From: Gemmatimonadaceae bacterium
Lineage (GTDB): Bacteria > Gemmatimonadota > Gemmatimonadetes > Gemmatimonadales > Gemmatimonadaceae
Assembly (NCBI GenBank): GCA_025928185.1
Contig: JAICKA010000001.1
Coordinates: 62,001-126,000, forward strand
Reading direction: 5' to 3'
DNA: 64,000 nt
This document shows positions 41,953-52,400 of the stretch, piece after piece. Each line of letters opens with the position of its first letter. The stretch's first letter is position 1. The position numbers and the translations under genes were made by a program. The notes under the pieces are model-generated. The model saw only the letters and a program-made list of their open reading frames with translations. It was not told where the DNA came from and ran no database searches.

Positions 41953-43472
41953 GCGCCGCGCTCGTCGTGCTCGCGGCGTTCTTCGTCGTCGCGATCGGCC
42001 TCGGCATTGTGGCGCGGCAGGGCCGCGACATGAATCTCGAGCAGTGGAGCGTGGGCGGCCGCGGCTTCGGGTCGCTGTTCGTCTTCCTGCTCATGGCCGG
42101 CGAGATCTACACCACGTTCACCTTTCTCGGCGGCAGCGGATGGGCGTACGGCAAGGGTGCACCGGCATTCTACATCCTGTGCTACGGCGCGATCGCCTAC
42201 AGCTTCTCGTATTTTCTGCTGCCGGTGATCTGGCGCTACGCGCAGCCGCGGCGGCTCGTGTCGCAGGCTGACTATTTCATTGCCAAGTACGACAGCCCGG
42301 CGCTCGGCGTGATCGTGGCGGTCGTGGGCGTCGCCGCGCTCGTCCCGTACCTCGTGCTCCAGCTTCGAGGCCTCGGCATCATCGTCTCGGAAGCGTCGTA
42401 CGGCTCGATTGCGCCGGCGACCGCGATGTGGACCGGCACGGCCGCACTCATCTTCTACGTCGTCATCTCCGGCGTGCGCGGCTCCGCGTGGACCGCGGCA
42501 CTCAAGGACGTGATGATCCTCGGCGTCGTGATCGTGATCGGCGTGTACCTGCCGATGCACTACTACGGCGGCTATCGCGCGATGTTCGACGCGATCGCCC
42601 GCGCGAAGCCCGGCTTCCTCACGCTCCCGCGCGCCGGCATGAGCCCGGCCTGGCTCATCTCGACGGTGCTGCTGACCGCGTGCGGGTTCTACATGTGGCC
42701 GCAGTATTTCGCGAGCGTGTACACGGCGCGCAACGAAGACGTGTTTCGCAAGAATGCGGTCATGCTGCCGATCTACCAGCTGGTGATCCTGTTCGTGTTC
42801 TTCTGCGGCTTCGCGGCGCTGCTCGTCGTGCCGGGCCTCACCGGCACCGATGCCGACCTGTCGCTGCTGCGCATGAGCAAACTCGCATTTGCGCCCTGGA
42901 GCGTCGGCGTGATCGGCGCGGCGGGACTGCTCACCGCGCTCGTGCCCGGCTCGATGATCCTCATCTCGGCCGCGACGATCCTCGCGCAGAACGTGTACCG
43001 CCCGCTCACCCGCGGGGCGAGCGACCGCTCGGTCGTCGTCGTCGCGCGGACACTCGTGCCGGTCGTCGCACTGCTGGCGCTGCTCCTCGCGCTGCGCGGC
43101 GGCCAGGCGATCGTGGCGCTGCTGCTGATGGGCTACAACATCGTCACACAGCTCTTCCCCGCCCTCATGCTCAGCCTGGCGGCGCGGCCGCTGGTCAGTC
43201 GCGCCGCGGCGATCAGCGGAATCGTCGCCGGAGAGATCACCGTCGCGTCGATCACGCTCGCGGGAACGAGCGTGGCGACGCTGTTTCCGTCGGCCCCGCA
43301 GATGGTCAAGGACCTCAACGTCGGGCTCGTCGCGTTGATCGTGAACACGGTCGTGCTGGCGATCGTCGCGCTGATCACCGGACGACCGGCGAGCGACGTC
43401 TCGTCGACGCGCGCCTCGGCGGCGGTGTACGCGCCGCCGCACCTCGATCAAGTTTCAGCGCATGAGCTCTGA
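41949..43472 (+). CDS. Sodium:solute symporter family transporter
   Basis: MSAALVVLAAFFVVAIGLGIVARQGRDMNLEQWSVGGRGFGSLFVFLLMAGEIYTTFTFLGGSGWAYGKG. Confidence 0.94.
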   Translation: MSAALVVLAAFFVVAIGLGIVARQGRDMNLEQWSVGGRGFGSLFVFLLMAGEIYTTFTFLGGSGWAYGKGAPAFYILCYGAIAYSFSYFLLPVIWRYAQPRRLVSQADYFIAKYDSPALGVIVAVVGVAALVPYLVLQLRGLGIIVSEASYGSIAPATAMWTGTAALIFYVVISGVRGSAWTAALKDVMILGVVIVIGVYLPMHYYGGYRAMFDAIARAKPGFLTLPRAGMSPAWLISTVLLTACGFYMWPQYFASVYTARNEDVFRKNAVMLPIYQLVILFVFFCGFAALLVVPGLTGTDADLSLLRMSKLAFAPWSVGVIGAAGLLTALVPGSMILISAATILAQNVYRPLTRGASDRSVVVVARTLVPVVALLALLLALRGGQAIVALLLMGYNIVTQLFPALMLSLAARPLVSRAAAISGIVAGEITVASITLAGTSVATLFPSAPQMVKDLNVGLVALIVNTVVLAIVALITGRPASDVSSTRASAAVYAPPHLDQVSAHEL

Positions 43473-44709
43473 GACCCAAACCAGTCACAGCCCGGCGATT
43501 GACAGCCGGCGGTTGCTCGCCGATCTGAAAGCGCTTGCGCGCATCGGTGCGACGGCGGCCGGCGGCGTGAGCCGGCCGGCGTACAGCGATGCGGACATCG
43601 CGGCTCGCGAAGCCGTACGCGATCTGATGCGCGACGCAGGACTCGAGGTGCGCGTCGACGCCGGCGGCAACACATTCGGTTCGATGCGGGGACGGATGGA
43701 CGCACCGCCCATCGTCATCGGCTCGCATACCGACACCGTGCCCGACGGCGGCCGCTTCGACGGGGCGCTCGGCGTGCTTGCCGCGATGGAAGTCGCTCGC
43801 ACGCTGCGCGACCGCGGCGAGACGATCACCCATCCGCTCGAAGTCGTCGATTTCCAGAACGAAGAGGGTGGTTTGATCGGCAGCAAGATCGTATCGGGAC
43901 GTTTCACCGCCGACGCGCTCTCGCTCGTCGCAACGAGCGGTCGCACGATCGGCGACGGCATCCGGCGGCTCGGCGGCGATCCCGAGCACCTCGAGCGGGC
44001 CGTGCGCCGCCCGGGAAGCATCGCCGCGTACGTCGAGCTGCATATCGAGCAAGGCATGATCATCGAACGGGCCGGCGCGCAGATCGGAGTCGTCGAGGGA
44101 CTGGTCGCAATCCGGTACTGGGACGTGACGTTCGAAGGCGTTGCGTCGCACGCGGGCACCACCGCGATGACCGATCGACGCGACGCGCTGCTCGCGGCGG
44201 CGCGGTTCGTCGACGCGGTGAACACCGTCGTGACGTCGACGCCCGGGCGACACGTCGGCACCGTCGGCAAGCTCGCGGTGTTTCCGGGCGGCGCGAACGT
44301 CATTCCCGGAAAGGTCGTATTGACGCTCGAGCTGCGCGATCAGTTCGATGATGTGATCGAAACGTTGTTCGAGCGGATCGAGCGCGAGGCGAAGCGCGTT
44401 GCCAACGGCACGGGGACGCGCGTCACGATGATCCCGACGCTGCGCAACGCGCCGTCGCCGACCGATCCGCGCGTGCGTGAGGCCGTCGCGCGCGCCGCGG
44501 AGGACCTCGGATTGAAGACGCACGCCATGGTGAGCGGCGCCGGGCACGATGCGCAGAACATGGCGGCGATCGGCCCGGCGGGCATGGTGTTCGTGCCGAG
44601 CGTGAACGGTATCAGCCACTCGCCGGCGGAGCAGACGGAGGACCAGGATGTGATCAACGGCGCGAACGTGCTGCTCGGCGCCGTCCTTCGACTCGACGCT
44701 ACACTATAA
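43462..44709 (+). CDS. M20-family Zn-dependent hydrolase (allantoate / N-carbamoyl-amino-acid amidohydrolase-like)
   Basis: IVIGSHTDTVPDGGRFDGALGVLAAMEVARTL; VVDFQNEEGG; SGAGHDAQNMA. Confidence 0.93.
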   Translation: MSSETQTSHSPAIDSRRLLADLKALARIGATAAGGVSRPAYSDADIAAREAVRDLMRDAGLEVRVDAGGNTFGSMRGRMDAPPIVIGSHTDTVPDGGRFDGALGVLAAMEVARTLRDRGETITHPLEVVDFQNEEGGLIGSKIVSGRFTADALSLVATSGRTIGDGIRRLGGDPEHLERAVRRPGSIAAYVELHIEQGMIIERAGAQIGVVEGLVAIRYWDVTFEGVASHAGTTAMTDRRDALLAAARFVDAVNTVVTSTPGRHVGTVGKLAVFPGGANVIPGKVVLTLELRDQFDDVIETLFERIEREAKRVANGTGTRVTMIPTLRNAPSPTDPRVREAVARAAEDLGLKTHAMVSGAGHDAQNMAAIGPAGMVFVPSVNGISHSPAEQTEDQDVINGANVLLGAVLRLDATL

Positions 44710-44713
44710 AGGA

Positions 44714-45337
44714 ATGCGCGTCGCGATCGTCGGTGGTCCCGGAATCGGCAAGAGTACGCTCGTGCGCCAGCTCGGCGATCTGTATCACAATGGATCGTAC
44801 GGCGAAGGCGAAAAAGGCGTCTGGGATCCGCGCGTGCTCGCGGACATCGACGCGGGCCGCAACGCGGTCGGCGTGACGGCGTATTTCGCGCGGCTGTACG
44901 ACGCAAACTACCGCGACGCCGCCGAGCACGACGCGTCGGACAAGGTCATCTTCTTCGAGGGCGCGCGCATTACACTCGAGGCGCACATCGCCGAGTATCC
45001 GCCGGAGACGCATGCGGAGCTGCGGCGCGTGCTCGCGATCGGCGACGCGTGGCGCCCGGACTGCACCATCGTGCTGACGTCGAGCACGGACACCATCGCC
45101 AAGCACATTCGTGTGCGCAATCGCGATCATGAGTCGGTCGAGAACATGGTACGACGCTTCCGGCTGATCGACGCCGAGTTCCGTCGCCTGGCGCCGCTAT
45201 ACGAGAACACCGTCGTGCTGAACCGTGACGGCGTGGAGTTCCACGAGCGCGCCGGCCTGGAACGGATCATCGAGATCGCGGACCTGCCACGCTTTCACGA
45301 TATTCCTTACGAGCAAATCGACCACTGGGGCCCATGA
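44714..45337 (+). CDS. P-loop ATP-binding protein (kinase/AAA-like)
   Basis: MRVAIVGGPGIGKSTLVRQLGDLYH Walker A. Confidence 0.87.
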   Translation: MRVAIVGGPGIGKSTLVRQLGDLYHNGSYGEGEKGVWDPRVLADIDAGRNAVGVTAYFARLYDANYRDAAEHDASDKVIFFEGARITLEAHIAEYPPETHAELRRVLAIGDAWRPDCTIVLTSSTDTIAKHIRVRNRDHESVENMVRRFRLIDAEFRRLAPLYENTVVLNRDGVEFHERAGLERIIEIADLPRFHDIPYEQIDHWGP

Positions 45338-46059
45338 CGACTGCACGCGCCATCATCCTTGCCGCCGGCATCGCGCTGGCCGGCCTGTTCACCGGCTGGG
45401 GGTTCGCGCGCGGCCGCGCAGCCGACCGCTTCGTCACGGTGAAAGGCGTGGCCGAACGGCCGGTGCAGGCCGATCTGGCGATTTGGCCGCTGCATCTCGT
45501 CGCCGCGGACGACGACCTCGCTCGCGCGCACGCGAAGCTGCAGGACGGCTTGCAGCGCGTGCGGCAGTTTCTCGCGCAGCAAGGGATCGACAGCGCCGAC
45601 ATCGCCCTCCAGGATTTTGCGGTCGCGGATGCCCAGGCGAATCAATTCGCCGGTAACATTCGCGCGGGCAGCCGGTTCGTGATCAAGCAGACGGTCGTCG
45701 TGCGCAGCACGAACCCGAATCTCGTGCTGCGCACGAGTCAGCGCGTCGGCGGTCTGGTCAATGCCGGCGTGGTGCTGTCGTCGGGCGGCGAGTATGGCCC
45801 GTCGGCGGGTGGGCCGACATTCGTGTTCACGAAGCTCAATTCCCTCAAGCCCGCAATGATCGCCGACGCGACCGCTCGCGCGCGCGAGGCGGCGGATCAG
45901 TTCGCGCACGACTCGCACGCGTCGCTCGGCGGCATCCGCCAGGCGAATCAGGGCGTGTTCGTGATCCTGGCGAGAGACCAGGTGCCCGGGATCAGCGAAG
46001 AAAGCCAGATCGAGAAGACGGTGCGCGTGGTCTCGACGGTCGAGTATTTTCTGAAATAG
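45334..46059 (+). CDS. SIMPL domain (DUF541) protein
   Basis: VTVKGVAERPVQADLAIWPLHLVAADDDLARAHAKLQDGLQRVRQFLAQQGI; ATGA overlap with upstream ORF. Confidence 0.9.
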   Translation: MTTARAIILAAGIALAGLFTGWGFARGRAADRFVTVKGVAERPVQADLAIWPLHLVAADDDLARAHAKLQDGLQRVRQFLAQQGIDSADIALQDFAVADAQANQFAGNIRAGSRFVIKQTVVVRSTNPNLVLRTSQRVGGLVNAGVVLSSGGEYGPSAGGPTFVFTKLNSLKPAMIADATARAREAADQFAHDSHASLGGIRQANQGVFVILARDQVPGISEESQIEKTVRVVSTVEYFLK

Positions 46060-46060
46060 A

Positions 46061-46089
46061 TTGACCCCGTCCCAGCGACCGTATCCTAT
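46061..46089 (+). promoter_or_regulatory. Possible sigma70-like promoter before VanX-like gene
   Basis: ttgacc-N17-tcctat (46061-46066 / 46084-46089). Confidence 0.35.
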
Positions 46090-46142
46090 GGCGAAGCCGC
46101 AGATCCTCTCGTCCTGTTTCAGCCGCGTGCTCGATCGCTGAT

Positions 46143-47207
46143 ATGCCCACACACTCATCTCGCGCGGCGGCGAGCTGGATGCTTGCGACGGCGCTGCTGC
46201 TCTGGAGTCGAGCGCCGCTGGCGGCGCAGACGCACCGGCTCGCATCGCCCCCGCCACCCCCGGCGCAATGGCCCGGCCTGATCGGCGAGTACGACGCGCC
46301 ACTCGGTGCGCGCCTCGTGCGTGAAGACAGCGGCCGGCTCGAGATTGCGGATACGGTGGGACATGTCGCCGCGATGCACGAGCTGTCGACGAATCGATTC
46401 AGCGTCGATCGCGACGCGGCGCAACGTATACTCGGCCGCCCCGGCGGCGCCGTCACGTTCACGCGCGACGCGAGCGGCCGCGCGACGGCGATGCTGATCA
46501 GCGGCGCTCGGATGGCGCGGCGCAACATCGAGCCGCGCCCAGGCACGAATCAGCTGCGCATCAAGCCGCTCCGCCCGGTCGCCGAGCTGCGCGCTGAGGC
46601 ATTGAAGGCGACACCGCCGCACGAGACGGGAACGTTCCGGCCATCCGATCTGGTCGAGCTCACGCGACTCGATCCCACCATCAAGCTCGAGATCCGCTAC
46701 GCGACGACGAACAACTTTCTCGGAACGCGCTTTTACGATCAGGCACGCGCGTTTCTGCAGCGACCGGCCGCGGAAGCCGTCGTCCGCGCCAACGCCGCAC
46801 TGCATCGACTCGGTTATGGCATTCTCGTGCACGATGCGTATCGGCCGTGGTACGTGACGAAGATGTTCTGGGACGCGACGCCGCCGGCGAAGCGCTGGCT
46901 GGTCGCCAATCCCGCGCACGGCTCGCGGCACAACCGCGGCGCGGCCGTCGACCTCACGCTATACGATCTGAAGACGGGCCGGCCGGTTTCGATGCCGAGT
47001 ACGTACGACGAGAGCACCGACCGCGCGTTCGCGGATTATCCGGGTGGAACGTCGCTCCAGCGTTGGCATCGCGCGCTGCTGCGCCGGGAATTGGAGGCGC
47101 AGGGCTTCACGGTGAATCCGCAGGAGTGGTGGCACTTCGATTACAAGGATTGGCAATCCTACGCGATCGGGAACGTGCCGTTCGAACGGATCGCGCGGCG
47201 GCGGTAG
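46143..47207 (+). CDS. M15 family D-Ala-D-Ala dipeptidase (VanX/DdpX-like) with N-terminal extension
   Basis: IKLEIRYATTNNFLGTRFY; ILVHDAYRPWYVTKMFW; GSRHNRGAAVDLTLYD; QEWWHFDY. Confidence 0.93.
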   Translation: MPTHSSRAAASWMLATALLLWSRAPLAAQTHRLASPPPPPAQWPGLIGEYDAPLGARLVREDSGRLEIADTVGHVAAMHELSTNRFSVDRDAAQRILGRPGGAVTFTRDASGRATAMLISGARMARRNIEPRPGTNQLRIKPLRPVAELRAEALKATPPHETGTFRPSDLVELTRLDPTIKLEIRYATTNNFLGTRFYDQARAFLQRPAAEAVVRANAALHRLGYGILVHDAYRPWYVTKMFWDATPPAKRWLVANPAHGSRHNRGAAVDLTLYDLKTGRPVSMPSTYDESTDRAFADYPGGTSLQRWHRALLRRELEAQGFTVNPQEWWHFDYKDWQSYAIGNVPFERIARRR

Positions 47208-47308
47208 ACGACGCCGATCGGGCGCACTCCGCAGGCTCCCTGCGCGATGCGGTGGCGAGGTCGCCGGGAATCACATAGTGTAGGGTGACCTTCCCCGGAG
47301 ATCCTCGA

Positions 47309-49279
47309 ATGATCAGGCCTGGCCGCGCCCGCCGCTCGGATTCGCTCGCCCACATCGTCACTGCACTGCTCGCCGCATGTGCGCTCGCACCGGCCGCGGG
47401 CGCACAGAATCCACTGCCGAACGAGACGCCGGCGAAATACACGCCGGCCACGTCGACGTGGGACTACACGCGGCGCGACGTGATGATTCCGATGCGCGAC
47501 GGCGTTCGGCTGCACACCGTCATTCTGATTCCAAAGGGCGCCCACCGCGCGCCGATGCTGCTCACGCGCACCCCGTACGACGCGACCGCGACGACGAGCT
47601 ACGCGCAGAGCTCGCACCTCGCGCCGGAGCTCAACGGCTACGACAACGCGCTCGATGTCATCATTCCCGGCGGCTACATCCGCGTCGTGCAGGACATCCG
47701 CGGCAAGTACGGCTCGGAAGGCGACTACGTGATGAATCGTCCCCTGGTGGGACCGCTCAACGGCACCACCGTCGACGAATCGACTGACACCTACGACACG
47801 ATCGACTGGCTCGTGAAGAACGTGCCCGAGTCGAACGGCAACGTCGGCGAATTAGGGATCTCGTACGACGGCTTCGAGCCGCTGATGGGGATCATCCACC
47901 CGCATCCGGCGCTCAAGGTCGCGGTGCCGATGAACCCGATGGTCGACGGCTGGATGGGCGACGACTGGTTCCACAACGGCGCGTTCCGCGAGCAGAACAT
48001 GCCGTACATCCTTGAGCAGGAAGCGACGCGTGACAACTCCGCCAAGTGGTGGACGAGCGCGTTTGACGACTACGACGTCTACCTCCGCGCCGGATCGGCG
48101 GGCGAGCTGGCACGCGAGCACGGGCTCGAGCAGGTCGGCTTCTGGAACAAGATCATCGCGCACCCGAGCTACGACTCATGGTGGCAGCAGCAGGCGATGG
48201 ACAAGATTCTCGCGCGCCAGCCGCTCAGCGTGCCGGTGATGCTCGTGCAGAGCCTGTGGGACCAGGAGGACATCTACGGCGCTATCGCCGTGTACAAGGC
48301 GATCAAGCCGAAGGACACGAACAACGACAAGGTCTTTCTCACGATCGGTCCATGGCATCACGGCCAGGAGATCGAGAACGGAAGCTCGCTCGGCGCGATC
48401 GACTTCAACAGCAACACCTCGCTGTACTTCCAGAAGAACATTCTCGGGCCGTTTCTCGCGCACTATCTCAAGGACGGCGCGCCGAAGGACGACGTGGCTT
48501 TAGTGAATGCATATGTCACTGGCGCGAACGAGTGGGAGCGGCTGGACCGCTGGCCCGCGGGCTGCGCGATCGGCTGCGCGATCCATCCCACGCCGTTCTA
48601 TCTCAATTCGGGCTTTTCGGCGAGCTTCCGCCCGCCTGTCGCCGGCACTCCCGCAGCGCCGGGCTACGACGAGTACACGTCGGATCCGGCGAAGCCGGTG
48701 CCGTTCCGCGCGCGGCCGATCCAGCAGATCGGCTACGATCCACCGCTCACCTGGGTGCAATGGCTGGTCGACGATCAGCGCGAGGCATCGGGCCGCACCG
48801 ACGTGCTCTCATATGAATCGGACGAGCTCACGGTGCCGGTGAAGATCAGCGGGCAGCCGATCGCGAATCTCTTCGCGTCGACGACGGGTACCGACGCCGA
48901 CTGGGTCGTGAAGGTGATCGACGTCTATCCGGACGAAGTCGGCGGCCAGCCGAACATGGGTGGGTATCAGCTGCCGGTATCGATGGACATCTTCCGCGGC
49001 CGCTACCGCCAGGGTTTCGACAATCCGCAGCCGATCACTCCGAACGCGCCACTGCTCTACAAGTTCGAGCTGCCGACGGCGAACCATGTGTTCCTGCCCG
49101 GCCATCGCATCATGGTGCAGATCCAGTCGAGCTGGTTCCCGCTGTACGATCGCAACCCGCAGACATACGTGCCGAACATCTTCTGGGCGAAGCCGAGCGA
49201 CTACAAATCGGCGCTGATGCGGATCTTCCACGAGCCGGGCCGCGCGAGCTTCGTCGAGCTGCCGGTGGTGGGAAGCTGA
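47309..49279 (+). CDS. CocE/NonD family hydrolase (X-Pro dipeptidyl-peptidase-like)
   Basis: MRDGVRLHTVILIPKGAHRAPMLLTRTPYDA; VVQDIRGKYGSEGDY; LGISYDGF; IGPWHHGQ. Confidence 0.94.
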   Translation: MIRPGRARRSDSLAHIVTALLAACALAPAAGAQNPLPNETPAKYTPATSTWDYTRRDVMIPMRDGVRLHTVILIPKGAHRAPMLLTRTPYDATATTSYAQSSHLAPELNGYDNALDVIIPGGYIRVVQDIRGKYGSEGDYVMNRPLVGPLNGTTVDESTDTYDTIDWLVKNVPESNGNVGELGISYDGFEPLMGIIHPHPALKVAVPMNPMVDGWMGDDWFHNGAFREQNMPYILEQEATRDNSAKWWTSAFDDYDVYLRAGSAGELAREHGLEQVGFWNKIIAHPSYDSWWQQQAMDKILARQPLSVPVMLVQSLWDQEDIYGAIAVYKAIKPKDTNNDKVFLTIGPWHHGQEIENGSSLGAIDFNSNTSLYFQKNILGPFLAHYLKDGAPKDDVALVNAYVTGANEWERLDRWPAGCAIGCAIHPTPFYLNSGFSASFRPPVAGTPAAPGYDEYTSDPAKPVPFRARPIQQIGYDPPLTWVQWLVDDQREASGRTDVLSYESDELTVPVKISGQPIANLFASTTGTDADWVVKVIDVYPDEVGGQPNMGGYQLPVSMDIFRGRYRQGFDNPQPITPNAPLLYKFELPTANHVFLPGHRIMVQIQSSWFPLYDRNPQTYVPNIFWAKPSDYKSALMRIFHEPGRASFVELPVVGS

Positions 49280-49280
49280 A

Positions 49281-49320
49281 GAACGGTGGAACGGTGGAAC
49301 GGTGGAACGGTGGAACGGCG
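49281..49320. repeat. Tandem 8-bp repeat (gaacggtg) x4 plus degenerate copy
   Basis: gaacggtggaacggtggaacggtggaacggtggaacggcg; reverse complement of the 40217-40250 unit. Confidence 0.92.
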
Positions 49321-49338
49321 CAATCTTAAGATTGCGCC
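49317..49338 (+). terminator. 22-bp perfect palindrome, probable terminator/hairpin
   Basis: ggcgcaatcttaagattgcgcc followed by gctcttcactt. Confidence 0.55.
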
Positions 49339-49461
49339 GCTCTTCACTTACGGGTCGACGCGGGTGAGACTGTTATAGCCTGCGTGCGCTGTACGTACAT
49401 CACCTTCCTCGATGTTCCGACGGCCACGCGCGGGAATCGCCAATTCCTCAATCGCACGCGA

Positions 49462-52400
49462 ATGGATACGAGCCCATCACGCGTTCTCGATTCGATTCGC
49501 CTCGCGCTCGTTCTCGTCGCGGCGATGCTCGCGATGCCGTTTGTTGCGAGCGCGCAGGCGACAGACGTCATTCGGGGCCGGGTGATCGCGGTCGACAGCA
49601 CGCCACTGCCGAATGCCATCGTCACTGCCACGGACACCGTCGCGAAGACCACGGTCCGTGCTCGCAGCGACAGCACCGGTGCGTTTCGCCTGTCGTTCGA
49701 GAATGGGCGCGGCACGTACGCCGTCAGCGTCACCATGCTCGGCTACGCGCCGCAACATCGCTCCGTGTCGCGGCGCGCCGACAACACGCTGCCGCTCGTC
49801 GACTTCACCATGTCGCCAGTCGCCACGACGCTCGGGGCCACGCGCACCGTGGCGCAGCGGCCGCGCGCCGCGCGGTCGGATGTGAATGGTGACTACAGCA
49901 TCGGCGGTGCGACGAACTATGCAAGCCTGTCGAATGGACTGACGGGCGACGTCACGGGCGATCCGACGTCGATGCTGGCGACGCTGCCGGGAATCATGGT
50001 CACGCCGAGTGAAACGGGCCTGCCCACTGTCTCGGCATTCGGCGTCGGCAGCGATCAGAATGGACTCGTGCTCAACGGCATGGGCTTCGGCGCGTTGGTG
50101 CCGCGCGACGGATTCCGGCTCGCGCTGATCTCGTCCTCGTACGATCCGAGCCACGGCGGGTACGCGGGCGTGCAGCTCTCGCTGCGGATGTTTTCCGGCA
50201 ACAACACCATCTCGCGCTCACTGCACGGCACTCTCGACGCACCGTCGCTTCAGTGGACGTCGCCGGTGTCGTCCAACCTTGGCACGCGGTACGGACAGCA
50301 GGTCGTGAGCGGTCTCGCGAGCGGGCCGATCGAACGCGATCGCGTCTTCTATTCGACCTCGTTTCAATGGACGCGCCGAGCGAGCGCACTGACGAGCCTC
50401 GCGAGCGCGGACCCGAGCTCGTTGGCAGCACTCAACGTGAGTGCCGACTCCGTGCAGCGGTTGCTCGGGCAGCTCGCGCCGTTCGACATTCCGATCCGGA
50501 CATCAGGCGTGCCCAGCCAGCGCCAGAATGTCGAGGGACGGGTCGCGGCGCGCATCGACTGGGAGCCGAACCTGCAGCCGTCGCCGCCCGGCGTCTTCTT
50601 CGTCAACAACAGCACGATCGACGACTACTACCTCGAGGCGGGTGGTACCTATCGCACCAACGACGGCACGCTGGTCGGGCCGCTGTCGCTGCCGTCGTTC
50701 GGGACGCAGCAGACGCACCGCGACGGCTGGATGCAGCTCTCGGCCGACAAATATCTGCCGAAGAACATTCTCAATGAGACGACGGTGAGTCTCAATGGCG
50801 GTGACGATCACAGCGATCCCTACCTCGACGAGCCGGCGGCTCGCGTGCTCGTGGCCTCGCCGCGCGATGACGGGACCAGCGCGATCTCGACGGTACAGGT
50901 AGGCGGGAGCTCGAATCCGCGCGCGGAGTCGCGGACGTGGAGCAGCGAGCTGCGGAATCAGACCACATGGAACTCGTGGAACCGGCGTCACACGTTCTCG
51001 ATCACGTTCGACGGAACCGAGGACGGCTATTCGCTGCGCCAGGACGCGGGCTTTGGCACGTTTCTGTTCAACTCGCTCGCCGATTTCGCAAACGGCGCGC
51101 CGGCAAGCTATCTGAGAACGCTCAACGGGCTGTCGACGAGCGGCCACGGCTTCAGCGGCGCGATCGGCATCGGCGAGACGTACGATCCGGCCCCGCGCGG
51201 CATGACGCCGCCGGGCAAGCCGCAGCCGTCCGTGCCGACGGTGCAGTACGGCGTGCGCATCGAGACCAACCACTTCGGCGTGCGGCCGGCGTACAACGCG
51301 GCGATCGACACACTGTTCGGCCTTCGCACCGATCACGTGCCGAACGCGGTGCGGGTGACGCCGATGCTCGGTTTCGCGTGGCCCATTTTCCCCGAGTTCC
51401 ATCTCCCCACTGGCCTCAACCTCGGCCGCCGCGGCGAGATCAGCGGCGGCGTGCGCGAGTATCGCGGCACGCTGTCGACGCGCACGATCGACGCGTACAC
51501 GCGCCAGACCGGATTGCCCGATGCCATCCAGCAGCTCTACTGCGTCGGCGCCGCAACGCCCGCGCCCGACTGGAGTGCGTACGCGGCGTCCCTCGGTGCG
51601 ATCCCGACGGAGTGCGTGCCAGGCACCGAGTCGACGCCGCTGGCGCAGACGGCGCCGAACGTCGCGCTGTTCGCGCCTGATTACGACTTCTATGATAGCT
51701 GGCGACCCACGTTGTCGTTCTCGTACATCCTAAGCCGGCGACTGCGCCTCGAGTTGAGCGGCACCGAGGCGTACAACCGCGACGTGCCCGGCAGCTTCGA
51801 CGTGAACTTCGACGGCACGCCGCGCTTCACCCTCGCCGACGAGGGCGGCCGGCCGGTGTACGTGTCGCCGTCGAGCATCGTCGCGGCCACCGGCACGCCG
51901 GCGTGGACCGATTCGCGGCGCTCGACGCGCTTTGCGCACGTCACGGAAGCGCGATCCGATCTGCACAGCGAGACACGCACGTTCGGCGGTACGCTCAACT
52001 TCCAGCCGTTCGCCGTGACGATCAACAGCGGCCTCACGTACGGCTCCATCGGGTACACCTACACCGACGCGCGCGATCAATTCCGCGGCTTCGGCGGATC
52101 CACCGCCGGCGATCCGACGGTGCTGACGTGGGGTCGCAGCGCCGTTCCGCGTCACACGATCACCGCGCAGATCACGAAGGTGGTGCGGCAGTGGGGCACC
52201 GCCGGACTGCAGGCGCGCATCCAGTCGGGCGTGCCGTTCACGCCGATCGTCGCGGGCGACATCAACGGCGACGGCTACGTGAATGACCGCGCATTCGTGT
52301 TCGATCCGGCAGCGGCGGCCAATGCGACCGTCGCTAGCGCGATGTCGGATCTCCTCGCCGATGCGCCGCCCAGCGCGCGGCGCTGCCTGCGCGCACAGCT

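Noticed and set aside
41760-43451. 563-aa minus-strand ORF
   Set aside because: Antisense shadow of the sodium:solute symporter gene.
46143-47207. Vancomycin resistance (vanX)
   Set aside because: Only a VanX-like dipeptidase; no vanH/vanA or VanRS neighbours. More likely peptidoglycan turnover.
49281-49320. CRISPR-like array
   Set aside because: Units are 8 bp, contiguous, without spacers; no cas genes in the window.
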